Assembly: GCF_003716325.1 (NCBI RefSeq)
Contig: NZ_RDSR01000001.1
Location: 1-64,000, forward strand
DNA length: 64,000 bases
Direction of reading: 5' to 3'
DNA from: Cryobacterium tepidiphilum
GTDB lineage: Bacteria > Actinomycetota > Actinomycetes > Actinomycetales > Microbacteriaceae
The position numbers were made by a program, and so were the translations under genes. Positions 24,131-32,311 of this stretch are shown here, piece by piece. The notes under the pieces were generated by a model. The model saw nothing but the letters and a program-made list of their open reading frames with translations, was not told where the DNA came from and searched no databases. How positions within the stretch are numbered: the stretch's first letter is position 1; each line of letters begins with the position of its first letter.

Positions 24131-24238
24131 TCACTTCTCCTTCTCGTTGGCCTCGGCGCGGCGTCGCCACGTCGGGAAGATCGCAATCCAGAAGACAGAC
24201 GCAATGGCGCCGCCCATGATCATCGAAGCGGTATCCAT
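24131..24238 (-). CDS. 35-residue single-span membrane microprotein
   Basis: An ATG at 24238 opens a 35-codon frame with a hydrophobic segment ASMIMGGAIASVFWIAIF, then PTWRRRAEANEKEK and a stop. The positive-inside tail and a single helix give it a convincing membrane-protein design. I recognise no family. It lies alone in the gap between the RDD gene and the next hypothetical gene. Confidence 0.55.
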   Translation of the reverse strand: MDTASMIMGGAIASVFWIAIFPTWRRRAEANEKEK

Positions 24239-24316
24239 GCGGTCGAGGCTAGCAAAGCCGGCAGTCTTGGCGGAAGACGACTGGCTGAGCGTCAACCCGG
24301 CGGACGCTTGGGCGCG

Positions 24317-24517
24317 CTACTCTCGGGTTTCCTGATCGCTGGTGGTCGCGTCCAGTTCGGACGCGTCCTGGTCGCGCTCGTCAAGGACGGTGGTGTCGCC
24401 ACTGGCAAGCCGCAGCAGTTTCGGTGACGATGGCAGGCCCAGAAGTTTGTTCGACGTCACGCGGGTCCTCGCGGCGGCGACGTAAACGCTGGGCGCGTAG
24501 GTGAGCGGTCTAGCCAT
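24317..24517 (-). CDS. Small hypothetical protein
   Basis: A 66-residue frame. It is supported by GAGGAGGTGCGAG directly before the ATG and by an 8-base overlap with the upstream hypothetical gene. The N-terminal half is basic and Leu-rich, and the C-terminal half is acidic (DERDQDASELDATTSDQE). No motif is recognised. Confidence 0.5.
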   Translation of the reverse strand: MARPLTYAPSVYVAAARTRVTSNKLLGLPSSPKLLRLASGDTTVLDERDQDASELDATTSDQETRE

Positions 24518-24962
24518 CTCGCACCTCCTCTTCCGCGATTTTACGCCCGTTTGTCCCTCTGGGATCCGAGTCGCTTCTCAATCCTGCCTCGTCCAGCACA
24601 TTGTCGGTGAGCGCCCGGATGAAGGCCACCTGGGAGTCCTCAATGGCCCAGGTGCCAGACGACTGCAGCGCTTCCAGCGCCCGGTAGCCAAGCGCTGCTT
24701 CGTTGCTGTCTGGGGAAAGCGAATGGTCGGCGGCCCACATCGTCGCCGACCACCATTTCTCCCACCGGCTGGCCTGAACCCGTTGCCTCTGATCTTCACT
24801 TGCGGTGCTGCGTGCCGCTTTTGTCGATCGGCTCGCCGCGAGGAATGCAATGATCGCCGCGGTCAACGCCGCAACCGCCGCAGCGCCGGGTGAGAACAGG
24901 AACGGGCGCCAGAATTCTGTCCAGGCATCACCCGAGGCGGCCTGGACGATCAGCGCCTTCAC
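24510..24962 (-). CDS. Hypothetical membrane-anchored protein
   Basis: The 150-residue product has one clear membrane span near residues 25-45 (AAVAALTAAIIAFLAAS). A soluble, Trp/Ala/Asp-containing domain follows, with SRWEKWWSATMWAADHSL and QVAFIRALTDNVLDEAGL. GAGGAAG lies upstream of the GTG. It is unrecognised, and translationally linked to the small gene downstream. Confidence 0.55.
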   Translation of the reverse strand: MKALIVQAASGDAWTEFWRPFLFSPGAAAVAALTAAIIAFLAASRSTKAARSTASEDQRQRVQASRWEKWWSATMWAADHSLSPDSNEAALGYRALEALQSSGTWAIEDSQVAFIRALTDNVLDEAGLRSDSDPRGTNGRKIAEEEVRDG

Positions 24963-25044
24963 GGCGACTTCCTCGTCTGCATGCCGTCAGCATAGATCGG
25001 GCAACGGACGTCGCGGGAGGAGCCACAAGCGGCGCCACACAGAG

Positions 25045-25115
25045 AGCGGATGACGGGAATCGAACCCGCGCTATCAGCTTGGGAAGCTGAAGTTCTGCCA
25101 TTGAACTACATCCGC
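25045..25115 (-). tRNA. tRNA-Gly(CCC)
   Basis: Read on the minus strand, a 71-base cloverleaf has acceptor arms GCGGATG/CATCCGC and a D-arm beginning TAGTTCAATGG. The anticodon stem TCAGC/GCTGA closes the loop TTCCCAA (anticodon CCC, decoding GGG), and the T-arm contains GGTTCGATTCC. The discriminator base is U and CCA is not encoded. No integrase or att-like repeat flanks it. Confidence 0.93.
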
Positions 25116-25189
25116 ATGCTCCCGAAGCGCGCGACGGCGGCATCCGGAACCATGCCAGCTTAGCAAGTGCACGCCGATAGGCTGGCACC

Positions 25190-25798
25190 GTGCTTCTCTC
25201 GGATCGCGACATCAAAGCTGAACTCGGCGCAGGACGCGTCACGCTCGACCCCTTCGAGCCCGGCATGGTGCAGCCGTCGAGCATCGACGTGCGCCTCGAC
25301 CGCTATTTCCGCCTGTTCGACAACCACAAGTATCCGTTCATCGACCCGGCAGAGGACCAGCCCGAGCTCACCCGGCTGATCGAGTCGAAGCCGACCGAGC
25401 CGTTCATTTTGCACCCCGGCGAGTTCGTGCTCGGGTCGACCTACGAGCTCGTCACGCTGCCCGACGACATCGCCGCGCGCCTCGAGGGCAAGAGTTCGCT
25501 CGGACGCCTCGGCCTGCTCACCCACTCCACCGCCGGATTCATCGACCCCGGGTTCTCGGGTCACGTCACCCTCGAGCTCAGCAACGTCGCCACCCTGCCG
25601 ATCAAGCTCTGGCCGGGCATGAAGATCGGGCAGATGTGCTTCTTCCGGCTGTCGTCACCGGCCGAGAAGCCGTACGGCTCCAGCGAGTACAGCTCCCGGT
25701 ACCAGGGGCAGCGTGGCCCGACGGCGTCGCGGTCGCACCTCAATTTCCACCGAACGGATGTCTCCACCGGCCCCGGCGACGCGAGTTCGCCGAGCTGA
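25190..25798 (+). CDS. dcd: dCTP deaminase
   Basis: Deaminates dCTP; actinobacterial members commonly go on to dUMP and so supply the dTMP pathway. The 202 residues match the family: [52 protein letters not shown] (with the catalytic Glu), and the C-terminal [15 protein letters not shown] lid. The transcript appears leaderless: TAGGCT ends 6 bases before the GTG. It is divergent from the tRNA. Confidence 0.95.
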   Translation: MLLSDRDIKAELGAGRVTLDPFEPGMVQPSSIDVRLDRYFRLFDNHKYPFIDPAEDQPELTRLIESKPTEPFILHPGEFVLGSTYELVTLPDDIAARLEGKSSLGRLGLLTHSTAGFIDPGFSGHVTLELSNVATLPIKLWPGMKIGQMCFFRLSSPAEKPYGSSEYSSRYQGQRGPTASRSHLNFHRTDVSTGPGDASSPS

Positions 25799-25828
25799 GT
25801 CCCGGGCCGACGGCCGCCGTAGCGTCAC

Positions 25829-25886
25829 GCGGGTTGAACGCCGCTACGCGCGCTGAATTCAGCCCGCGCAACGGCGTTCAACCCGC
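25829..25886. repeat. 58-bp palindromic intergenic element, copy 1
   Basis: A 58-base imperfect palindrome starting GCGGGTTGAACGCCGC, with GAATTC near its centre and ending CGTTCAACCCGC. Two further copies occur at 38905-38962 and 49564-49621. In all three the outer arms pair over about 24 bases. It lies just after dcd and may serve as a terminator or a REP/MITE-like element. Confidence 0.8.
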
Positions 25887-25894
25887 GCATGGCG

Positions 25895-25927
25895 CGCCGC
25901 ACGCGTAGCGGCGCTATGCGTGCGGCG
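25895..25927. terminator. Terminator hairpin between dcd and a convergent gene
   Basis: CGCCGCACGCGTAGC (25895-25909) pairs with GCTATGCGTGCGGCG (25913-25927) with one wobble and a 3-base loop. It lies between convergent genes, directly after the 58-bp element. Confidence 0.65.
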
Positions 25928-25943
25928 GCGTTGAGCGAGAGGC

Positions 25944-26183
25944 TCAGCTCTCAGGAACCCAGGGGGCGGCGGGGTTACCGAGCCCGGTGAGGTTGTCGCA
26001 CCGCACCAGTTGGGTGCCGACACGCGTGAGGTGGCACGACAGCTCGCGCGGCACGACGCTCACGCTCGGCACGCCCGGATCCTGGACCGCGGCGGCCGGC
26101 ACACCGGCCACGACTCCGCCGACGACGAGGGCAGCGCCTACGAGGACGACGCTCCAGCGCGGCGCCGAAGTGATGACGGACAT
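25944..26183 (-). CDS. Small secreted protein
   Basis: A 79-residue product with an Arg-containing N-terminus and a hydrophobic signal segment (VVLVGAALVVGGVVAG) ending at a likely VPAAA cleavage site. The short mature domain has two cysteines (SCHL and RCDN) that could form a disulphide. AAAGG precedes ATG 26183. It is divergent from the large LuxR-type regulator. No family is recognised. Confidence 0.6.
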   Translation of the reverse strand: MSVITSAPRWSVVLVGAALVVGGVVAGVPAAAVQDPGVPSVSVVPRELSCHLTRVGTQLVRCDNLTGLGNPAAPWVPES

Positions 26184-26340
26184 GGTCAGGCCTTTCACAT
26201 GCAGGAGGTCAGGCAGTCGCCTGATCACTTCACACTGCGCTCACGGCAGCCGGTGAGGCATCCGCCGATACCCCTCAAATGTGAGCGACGAATCCTCAAA
26301 TAACCGCGCCGGGGGCCCACATCGGTGGGAAACTTGCACC

Positions 26341-29277
26341 ATGGCCGCTCGTTCCGGCGGAATCGGGCCGGCTTTCGTGGGGCGGTCCAGGGAGCTGGAC
26401 GTCGTCGGTGCGCTCGTGCAGCGGGCGGTCGACGGTGAGTCCGGCGGTCTCCTGGTCTTCGGTGATGCCGGCGTGGGAAAGACGGCCCTCGTGCAGCAGG
26501 CATGCTCGAATGCCGACCCAGACGCCCTGGTGCTCGTCGGCGCGTGCCTGCGCCTCACCTCCATGACGGTCCCGTTTCTCGCCATCCGCTCTGCCTTGCG
26601 GGCTGCCCCGCGCGACGTCGTGTCGTTACCGCAGCTCCCTCCCGGCGACACGCCGGCGAACGTGCCCGTCGCCTTCGATGCCTGGATCGATGATCTCTGT
26701 CGCGAGCGGCCGGTGGTCCTCGTGATCGACGATCTGCACTGGGCCGACCGGAGCACCCTCGACGTGCTGATGTACCTCCTCGCCGGTCCCGCCCAGCGGC
26801 GCCTTGCGCTCATCGTGACGGCTCGGGCCGGGGAACTCGGCGACGACAACGTCCTGCAACGCTGGCTTGCCGACATCCGTCGCCTGCCACGCGTAGAGGA
26901 ACTGGCCCTCGAGCCGCTCGACCGGGTCGAGACCGGTGACCAGATCGCCCAGCTGCTCGGGGCCGCGCCGCACCAGTCGCTCGTTGAAGACGTCTTCGCG
27001 CACACGCATGGCAACGCCTACCTCAACCGCCTTGTGGTGCACGACCTCACCGCAACCGCCCGCCACCTCCCGCCCGACCTCCCCGGAGACCTGAAGTCGG
27101 CCGTGCTGGAATCCTGGCGGAGCCTCACGTCGGCGGCGCGTGAGCTGACGCGCATCGTGGCGGTCGGAGGGCGGCCTGTCCATCCGCGCCAGCTCAGCGA
27201 CGTGACGTCGCGGCCGGTCGACGCGGTCCTGCCGCTCCTGCACGAGGCCGTCGACGCGGGTGTGCTCGACCAGTCCGCGCGAGGCGGCTACTGGTTCCAC
27301 CACCCGATGATCGCCGAGCTGCTGCAGCAGAGCCTCGACCCCGACGAACGCGTGCGCTGGCACGCCGCCTTCGCCGCGCACTACGAGAAGACGGTGACGG
27401 ATGCCGCTCCGACGGCCGACGGGTCCACTCCCGTCGAGCCCATGGTCGCCGTCGCCGACCACCACTACCGGGCGTATCACCCGGCCGAGGCCTACCGGTG
27501 GGCGCTCCGGGCCTCCGATGCGGTCGGGGCGGTCGGGGGCGTGAGCGAGATGCTGCGTCTGCTCCGGCGCGCGGTCGACCTGCGGGAGCAGCTCGGGAGC
27601 GCGGTGGAAGACCGGCAGGAGCTCCTGCTGCGGCTGATGCAGGCCGCGTGCGACGCCGGCGCCCATGAGGAGGAGCTCCGGGCGATCCACCTCCTGCTCG
27701 ACGAGGTGCAGCGCGACGCGCAGCCCCTGCTGGTCGCCGAGCTCCTGGTGCGCCGCGCCCACCTGAGGTTCACGGTGGGGCACGCCTTCCTGTCGGCGAG
27801 CGACATGCGATCGGCGGTGGCCTTCGCCTCGCGCGAGCCGGCGAGCTGGCAACACGCTTTCGCGCTCGCCGAGCTCGCCCATGCCAAGATCTGGCAGGGC
27901 GACCCGGGAGCCCCGGCGCTCGCCGACCAGGCGTTGGCGGGCGCCCGGACGTCGGGGCATCCCCGGGCCCTGTCGTACGCACTGACCGCAAAGGCGATGT
28001 CGGCTCTGGTCGGCGGTGACGCCGAGGAGGCCGTGGGCCGGGCAACGGAGGCGGTGGACGCATCCGTTGCCGCGCGGGACTACTGGGCGTACTTCAACGC
28101 GGCCGTGTGGGAAGCCAACGCCCTCGAGATCTGGGCGAGCCGCACGTTCGCCGACCGGCTCCGGCTGCGCCGCGAACAGCTCGCGGCCCTCGGCGCGCCG
28201 CACCCGTACCTTGCCATGCTTTCGGCGGAGGAGGCGAGCAGTTGGCTGGCGGTGGGGGACTGGCGGGAGTGTCTCGACCGGCTTCGCGTGGCGCTGGGCT
28301 CCGACCCGGGACCGTTCGCGGACGTCAGCGCTCGGCTGGCCGCTGCCCGGCTGGCCGCCCTCCAGGGCCGCCCGGCGGAGGCGCGCGGTCACCTCGACCG
28401 GGCAGACGAGGTGTTCATCGCGAGCAGCGGCTACCCGAACTTCACCTTCGACGCGGTGCGCGCCGAGGTGTGCCTGGCCGGGGGCGACCCCGCCGGCGCC
28501 GTCGAGGCGGCCCTGGCCGGAGCGAACTCGCCGGGGATGCCGCCCACCATGTGCGAATGGTTGCTTCCGCTCGCGGCCCGGGGGTTGGCCGACCAGGTCG
28601 AGGCGGTGCGCGTCGTCGGCGGCGACCCGACGCCGCTGCTCCGGGCGGTGGATGGGCTCACGGCGAGGTTCCCGTCGGTGATCCGCGACTTCGGGCTCCC
28701 GACCGAGCTGTGGCGCCGGCAAGTGCGCGCTCTGGAGGGCCTGTACCTGGCCGAAGTGGCGCGGGCCCGGGAGGACGCCGACAACCAGGGCCGGTGGGTC
28801 GCCGTGATCGACGACTGCCACGAGGGACAGCTGGCGTGGGAAGAAGCCTATGCGTGCTGGCGCGCCGCGCAGGCGCTGTTGGTGCGCGGGCACCAGCGTG
28901 AGCGGGCCGCGTCCGTTCTCCGTCGGGGCCTTGCCCTCGCCGAGGAGCTGGAAGCCCTGCCGCTGCAGACGGAGCTCGAGGAGCTGGCCCGCACGGCCAG
29001 GATCCCGTTCGGGCGGGTCGATTCGGGCGCCCCCTCGGAGCGCACGAACCGGTCCGCGTCGTCGGCGCGGCTGCCTGGCCTGACCTCGCGGGAGCTCGAG
29101 ATCCTCGACCATGTCGTGGCCGGCCGCACCTACGGTGAGATCGCTCGTGCGCTCGTGATCAGCGAGAAGACGGTGAGCTCCCACATCTCCAACCTGCTGC
29201 GCAAGACCGGGGCGGCAAATCGCGTCGACCTCGCCCGTCTGGCGCGCGCTCGGCAGGGGCGACCGCGGGGCATGTGA
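26341..29277 (+). CDS. Large ATP-binding LuxR-family regulator (LAL/MalT-like)
   Basis: The 978-residue regulator combines an N-terminal AAA-type ATPase with a helical repeat region and a C-terminal LuxR helix-turn-helix. The ATPase has Walker A FGDAGVGKTAL near residues 41-50 and Walker B VLVIDDLHWAD near 125-135. The HTH has LTSRELEILDHVVAGRTYGEIARALVI-type sequence, residues about 915-975. The ligand is unknown. An earlier in-frame GTG at 26281 is possible, but neither start has a strong ribosome-binding site. The downstream alpha/beta hydrolase and lipocalin-like genes on the same strand are possible targets. Confidence 0.9.
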   Translation: MAARSGGIGPAFVGRSRELDVVGALVQRAVDGESGGLLVFGDAGVGKTALVQQACSNADPDALVLVGACLRLTSMTVPFLAIRSALRAAPRDVVSLPQLPPGDTPANVPVAFDAWIDDLCRERPVVLVIDDLHWADRSTLDVLMYLLAGPAQRRLALIVTARAGELGDDNVLQRWLADIRRLPRVEELALEPLDRVETGDQIAQLLGAAPHQSLVEDVFAHTHGNAYLNRLVVHDLTATARHLPPDLPGDLKSAVLESWRSLTSAARELTRIVAVGGRPVHPRQLSDVTSRPVDAVLPLLHEAVDAGVLDQSARGGYWFHHPMIAELLQQSLDPDERVRWHAAFAAHYEKTVTDAAPTADGSTPVEPMVAVADHHYRAYHPAEAYRWALRASDAVGAVGGVSEMLRLLRRAVDLREQLGSAVEDRQELLLRLMQAACDAGAHEEELRAIHLLLDEVQRDAQPLLVAELLVRRAHLRFTVGHAFLSASDMRSAVAFASREPASWQHAFALAELAHAKIWQGDPGAPALADQALAGARTSGHPRALSYALTAKAMSALVGGDAEEAVGRATEAVDASVAARDYWAYFNAAVWEANALEIWASRTFADRLRLRREQLAALGAPHPYLAMLSAEEASSWLAVGDWRECLDRLRVALGSDPGPFADVSARLAAARLAALQGRPAEARGHLDRADEVFIASSGYPNFTFDAVRAEVCLAGGDPAGAVEAALAGANSPGMPPTMCEWLLPLAARGLADQVEAVRVVGGDPTPLLRAVDGLTARFPSVIRDFGLPTELWRRQVRALEGLYLAEVARAREDADNQGRWVAVIDDCHEGQLAWEEAYACWRAAQALLVRGHQRERAASVLRRGLALAEELEALPLQTELEELARTARIPFGRVDSGAPSERTNRSASSARLPGLTSRELEILDHVVAGRTYGEIARALVISEKTVSSHISNLLRKTGAANRVDLARLARARQGRPRGM

Positions 29278-29374
29278 ACGGATGCTTGCGCCAGGTCGGG
29301 GTGGACGGCAAGCTGGGCGAAGCATCCGTTGCGGCAGGTGCCCACATGAATGACCACCAGACGAAGGAGTCCCG

Positions 29375-30166
29375 ATGACGCTGACTGTGACCTCCGCCGA
29401 CGGAAGCACCATCGCGTACGAGAAGACGGGGACCGGCCCCGCGGTGATCGTGATCGGCGGGGCCTTCAGCACCCGGCAGTCAGCGGGCGGTCTCGCGCCG
29501 CTGTTCGCCGCGCACTTCTCGGTGTACGCGTACGACCGACGCGGGCGGGTCGACAGCACACAGGCCGGGCCGTATGCCGTCGAGCGCGAGGTCGAGGACC
29601 TCGCCGCACTCATCGAGGTGGCGGGCGGCTCCGCGTGCGTCTTCGGGCACTCCTCCGGCGGCTTGCTGGCCCTCGAGGCAGCGGCACGCGGATTGCCCAT
29701 CGCGCGGGTGGCGGCGTACGAGCCGCCGTACACCGAGACTCCGGGCGGGTACCGCTCGGTGCAGGAGTGGCGCGCTGACATCGAGGGGGCGCTCGAGGCC
29801 GGGGACCGGGCAGCCGCGGCACGGTCCTTCATGCGGGGCACGGGCGCCGATGCCGCGAGCATCGACGCCATGGCCAATCTGCCATGGTGGCCGGGAATGC
29901 TGGAGGTCGCCCACACCTTGCCGCACGACCTCGCACTGCTGGGAGACGGCACGGTGCCCGTCGAGCGGATGCGGCGCATCGCGGTTCCCACCCTCCTCAT
30001 CTACGGCGGCGACAGCGGGGACTGGGCCGGGAAGGCGGTGGAGGCCCTCGCGTCGGCGATTCCCGGCGCCAAGCAGGTGGCGATGCAGGGCCAGACCCAT
30101 AACGCTGACCCGGCGACCGTGGCCCCCGAGGTCATGGACTTCTTCCGCGAGGACGACGCCCGGTAG
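29375..30166 (+). CDS. Alpha/beta hydrolase
   Basis: A 263-residue hydrolase. The nucleophile elbow is GHSSGG (Ser near residue 94), the oxyanion region follows IVIGGAFS, and an acid lies in the LLIYGGDSGDW strand. The catalytic His is probably in QTHNADP near residue 240. AAGGAG precedes the ATG. Close relatives annotated by name are mostly of unknown substrate. Confidence 0.85.
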   Translation: MTLTVTSADGSTIAYEKTGTGPAVIVIGGAFSTRQSAGGLAPLFAAHFSVYAYDRRGRVDSTQAGPYAVEREVEDLAALIEVAGGSACVFGHSSGGLLALEAAARGLPIARVAAYEPPYTETPGGYRSVQEWRADIEGALEAGDRAAAARSFMRGTGADAASIDAMANLPWWPGMLEVAHTLPHDLALLGDGTVPVERMRRIAVPTLLIYGGDSGDWAGKAVEALASAIPGAKQVAMQGQTHNADPATVAPEVMDFFREDDAR

Positions 30167-30210
30167 GGCATCGACGCGCGGCGTGTCGGCATCCGGGATA
30201 AAATCGGCAC

Positions 30211-30735
30211 ATGGATGCCCGCCGCCCGTCCCGCCTGGCCGAGGCGCTCCTCGCGCCCGGGCCCACAACCGACTACCCGGCGAGAATGCGCCGCTTCGGG
30301 CAGCTGGTCGGCACCTGGGCGGTGAAGGGATCGCGGCTGGATGAGGCCACCGGCGAGTGGTCGGCGCACGAGTTCACGTGGATCGTCGACTACATCCTCG
30401 ACGGCCGCGCAGTGCAGGATGTGGAGCTCGTGCCCAGCACGACCAGCCCCACCGGTTTCGTGACCCGCGCCACGACCATCCGCGTCTACGACCCGGAGGC
30501 CGGTGCCTGGCGGGTGACGTCGTTCGCCCCCACGATCGGCGAGTACTGCCATCTCATCGCGACCTCGTACCGTAGCGGCGTGCGGCAGGACGGCACGCGC
30601 ACCGACGGCAAGCCCATCCGGTGGAACTTCACCTCGATCGCCGACGATTCCTACGCCTGGGAGGCCTGGGTCTCCCACGACGAAGGCGGCACCTGGACCC
30701 TCATCGGACGCAACGAGGGCACGCGCCTCAGCTGA
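30211..30735 (+). CDS. Lipocalin-like hypothetical protein (DUF1579-type)
   Basis: The 174-residue product looks like a beta-barrel of the DUF1579/lipocalin-like kind. It has QLVGTWAVKGSRLDEATGEW at the start, then alternating strands with conserved Trp residues (WIVDYILDGR, WRVTSFAP, WNFTSI, WEAWVSHD). TAAAAT ends 6 bases before the ATG, so the message is leaderless and separate from the hydrolase gene. The family assignment is moderate. Confidence 0.6.
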   Translation: MDARRPSRLAEALLAPGPTTDYPARMRRFGQLVGTWAVKGSRLDEATGEWSAHEFTWIVDYILDGRAVQDVELVPSTTSPTGFVTRATTIRVYDPEAGAWRVTSFAPTIGEYCHLIATSYRSGVRQDGTRTDGKPIRWNFTSIADDSYAWEAWVSHDEGGTWTLIGRNEGTRLS

Positions 30736-30748
30736 CAGCCGACCGGGC

Positions 30749-31501
30749 CTACTCGGGCCGCAACCGCAGATTCTGCATGCCGCCGTCGACCGCGAGGGCG
30801 ACGCCCGTGGTCGACCCGGCGCCCGGGCCGGCGAGGTAGGCGACGGCTTCCGCCACTTCTTCCGCCGACACCAGTCGGCCGTGCGGCTGGCGCGCATTGA
30901 GGGCGGCCCGCTCGGCCTCGGGGTCGGCGGCCTTCTCCAGCAGCCGGCTGACCCACGGGGTGTCGGCGGTGCCGGGGCACACACAGTTCACGCGGATGCC
31001 CTCGCGCAGGTGATCGGCGGCCATCGCGCGGGTCAGCGCCAGCACGGCCCCCTTCGACGCGCTGTACAGCGCGCGCTGGGGCAGGCCGGCGGTCGCCGCG
31101 ATCGACGCCGTGTTCACGACGGCCGCGGCCGGGGACTTCTGCAGCCACGGCAGCGCGGCCCGGGTCACGCGGGCGACGCCCACGACGTTCACGTCGAGCA
31201 CGCGCGCCCACTCGTCGTCATCGTTGTCGGCGATGGTGCCTTGAGCGCCGATCCCGGCGTTGTTCACCACGATGTCGATGCGCCCGAACTTCTCGACGAC
31301 GGCCTCGACCCCGCCGCGGACGGACGCATCGTCGGCAACGTTCACCGGGAGGGCGAAGAGCGCGGGATCCGCCGCTTCCGGGCGCAGGTCGAAGGCGGCG
31401 ACCGACGCGCCACCCGCCAGCAACCGCTTCGCGACGGCGGCCCCGATACCCGAGGCCGCTCCGGTGATGATCGCGACGAGTCCTTCGAAATCCTGGCCCA
31501 C
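30749..31501 (-). CDS. SDR dehydrogenase, probable 2-keto-3-deoxy-L-fuconate dehydrogenase
   Basis: The 250-residue SDR has TGAASGIG, NNAGIG, INTASIA-type Ser strand, YSASK and the ending VDGG. The blocks ADHLREGIRVNCVCPGTADTPW and RQPHGRLV resemble 2-keto-3-deoxy-L-fuconate dehydrogenases, which oxidise C4 before FAH-type cleavage. GTG 31501 is chosen because GGGAG lies 5 bases upstream. The decisive context is an upstream ACATCGGATGT operator, identical to that of the fuconate locus 14 kb away, which suggests a split pathway under one repressor. Confidence 0.8.
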   Translation of the reverse strand: MGQDFEGLVAIITGAASGIGAAVAKRLLAGGASVAAFDLRPEAADPALFALPVNVADDASVRGGVEAVVEKFGRIDIVVNNAGIGAQGTIADNDDDEWARVLDVNVVGVARVTRAALPWLQKSPAAAVVNTASIAATAGLPQRALYSASKGAVLALTRAMAADHLREGIRVNCVCPGTADTPWVSRLLEKAADPEAERAALNARQPHGRLVSAEEVAEAVAYLAGPGAGSTTGVALAVDGGMQNLRLRPE

Positions 31502-31551
31502 TGGTTCTCCCGTTCCTGTCCACATCGACGCGGCCGTGCCCGCCCTCACAG

Positions 31552-31581
31552 CTTATACATCGGATGTCTCAGTGGCATCAA
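31552..31581 (-). promoter_or_regulatory. Promoter and fuconate-type operator of the SDR gene
   Basis: On the minus strand TTGATG (31581-31576) and TATAAG (31557-31552) are 18 bases apart. The operator AGACATCCGATGTAT overlaps the spacer and the -10. Its core (ACATCGGATGT read on plus, 31557-31567) matches the site at 12571-12581 exactly. Confidence 0.75.
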
Positions 31582-31616
31582 GAACCGAACGTGCCAGTGG
31601 GGTCGTCAGGAACGGG

Positions 31617-32249
31617 TCAGGCCCCGACGCCGCCGGGCATGAAGAGGCGCGCCTTCCGCTCCACCTCGTCGTAACGGTCGGCGGCCAGGTCGGCCGCCGA
31701 GACCAGGTCGCTGCCCGCCCCGACCGCGATGGCACCCGCAGCGAACCATTCGTCGATGTTGTCGGGCGTGACCCCGCCGGTGGGCATGAGTGGCACGTCG
31801 GGGAACGGGCCGCGGAGCGACCTGAGGTAGCCGGGGCCGCCGAGCGACGCCGGGAAGATCTTGACGACGTCGACCTCGAACTCGGTGGCCGCCATCACCT
31901 CGCTCGGGGTGAGTGCCCCGGTCATCACCACGAGCCCGGTGTCCTTCATCGCGGCGACCAGGTCGCGACGCGTGCCGGGGCTCACCAGGAACGCGGCGCC
32001 GGCATCCGCTGCCTGCTTCGCCTGGTCGGGCGTGGTGACAGTGCCCGCGCCCAGGTAGATCTCGTCGCTGTATCGGTCGGCCAGCGCCCGGATGACGCCG
32101 GGGGCGTCGGGGGTGGAGTAGGTGATCTCGAGCCCGGTGATGCCGCCCGCGATCAGGGCGTCGGCGGCACGCAGGGCGCTGTCGGCGGACGGCGCCCGCA
32201 TGACGGCGAGCACACGAGTGGTCTGGAGCACATCGAGGGAGGTGGACAT
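31617..32249 (-). CDS. KDPG/KHG aldolase family protein
   Basis: The 210-residue class I aldolase has the family order RVLAVMRAPS, GGITGLEITYSTPDA, LGAGTVTTPDQA, SPGTRRDL, VKIFPASLGGPGYL (Schiff-base Lys in VVKIFPA) and MPTGGVTPDNIDEW. It cleaves a 2-keto-3-deoxy acid, phosphorylated or not, to pyruvate plus an aldehyde. It lies directly upstream of the SDR on the same strand and could offer a non-oxidative branch from 2-keto-3-deoxy-fuconate to lactaldehyde. The substrate is inferred. Confidence 0.85.
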   Translation of the reverse strand: MSTSLDVLQTTRVLAVMRAPSADSALRAADALIAGGITGLEITYSTPDAPGVIRALADRYSDEIYLGAGTVTTPDQAKQAADAGAAFLVSPGTRRDLVAAMKDTGLVVMTGALTPSEVMAATEFEVDVVKIFPASLGGPGYLRSLRGPFPDVPLMPTGGVTPDNIDEWFAAGAIAVGAGSDLVSAADLAADRYDEVERKARLFMPGGVGA

Positions 32250-32311
32250 GCGCTAAGCCTTGCATAGAACCGATGCGGTGGTCCCGCGACGCTCAGTCCT
32301 CGACAGCGGGC

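Noticed and set aside
25045-25115. tRNA-Gly as an integration site
   Set aside because: There is no integrase, no partial duplication of the tRNA 3' end and no change of gene content around it.
26626-30000. A 1124-codon open frame on the minus strand
   Set aside because: It is the GC-bias shadow of the LuxR-type regulator and hydrolase genes. Its sequence is Arg/Gly/His/Pro-rich without any domain, and the plus-strand genes have clear motifs.
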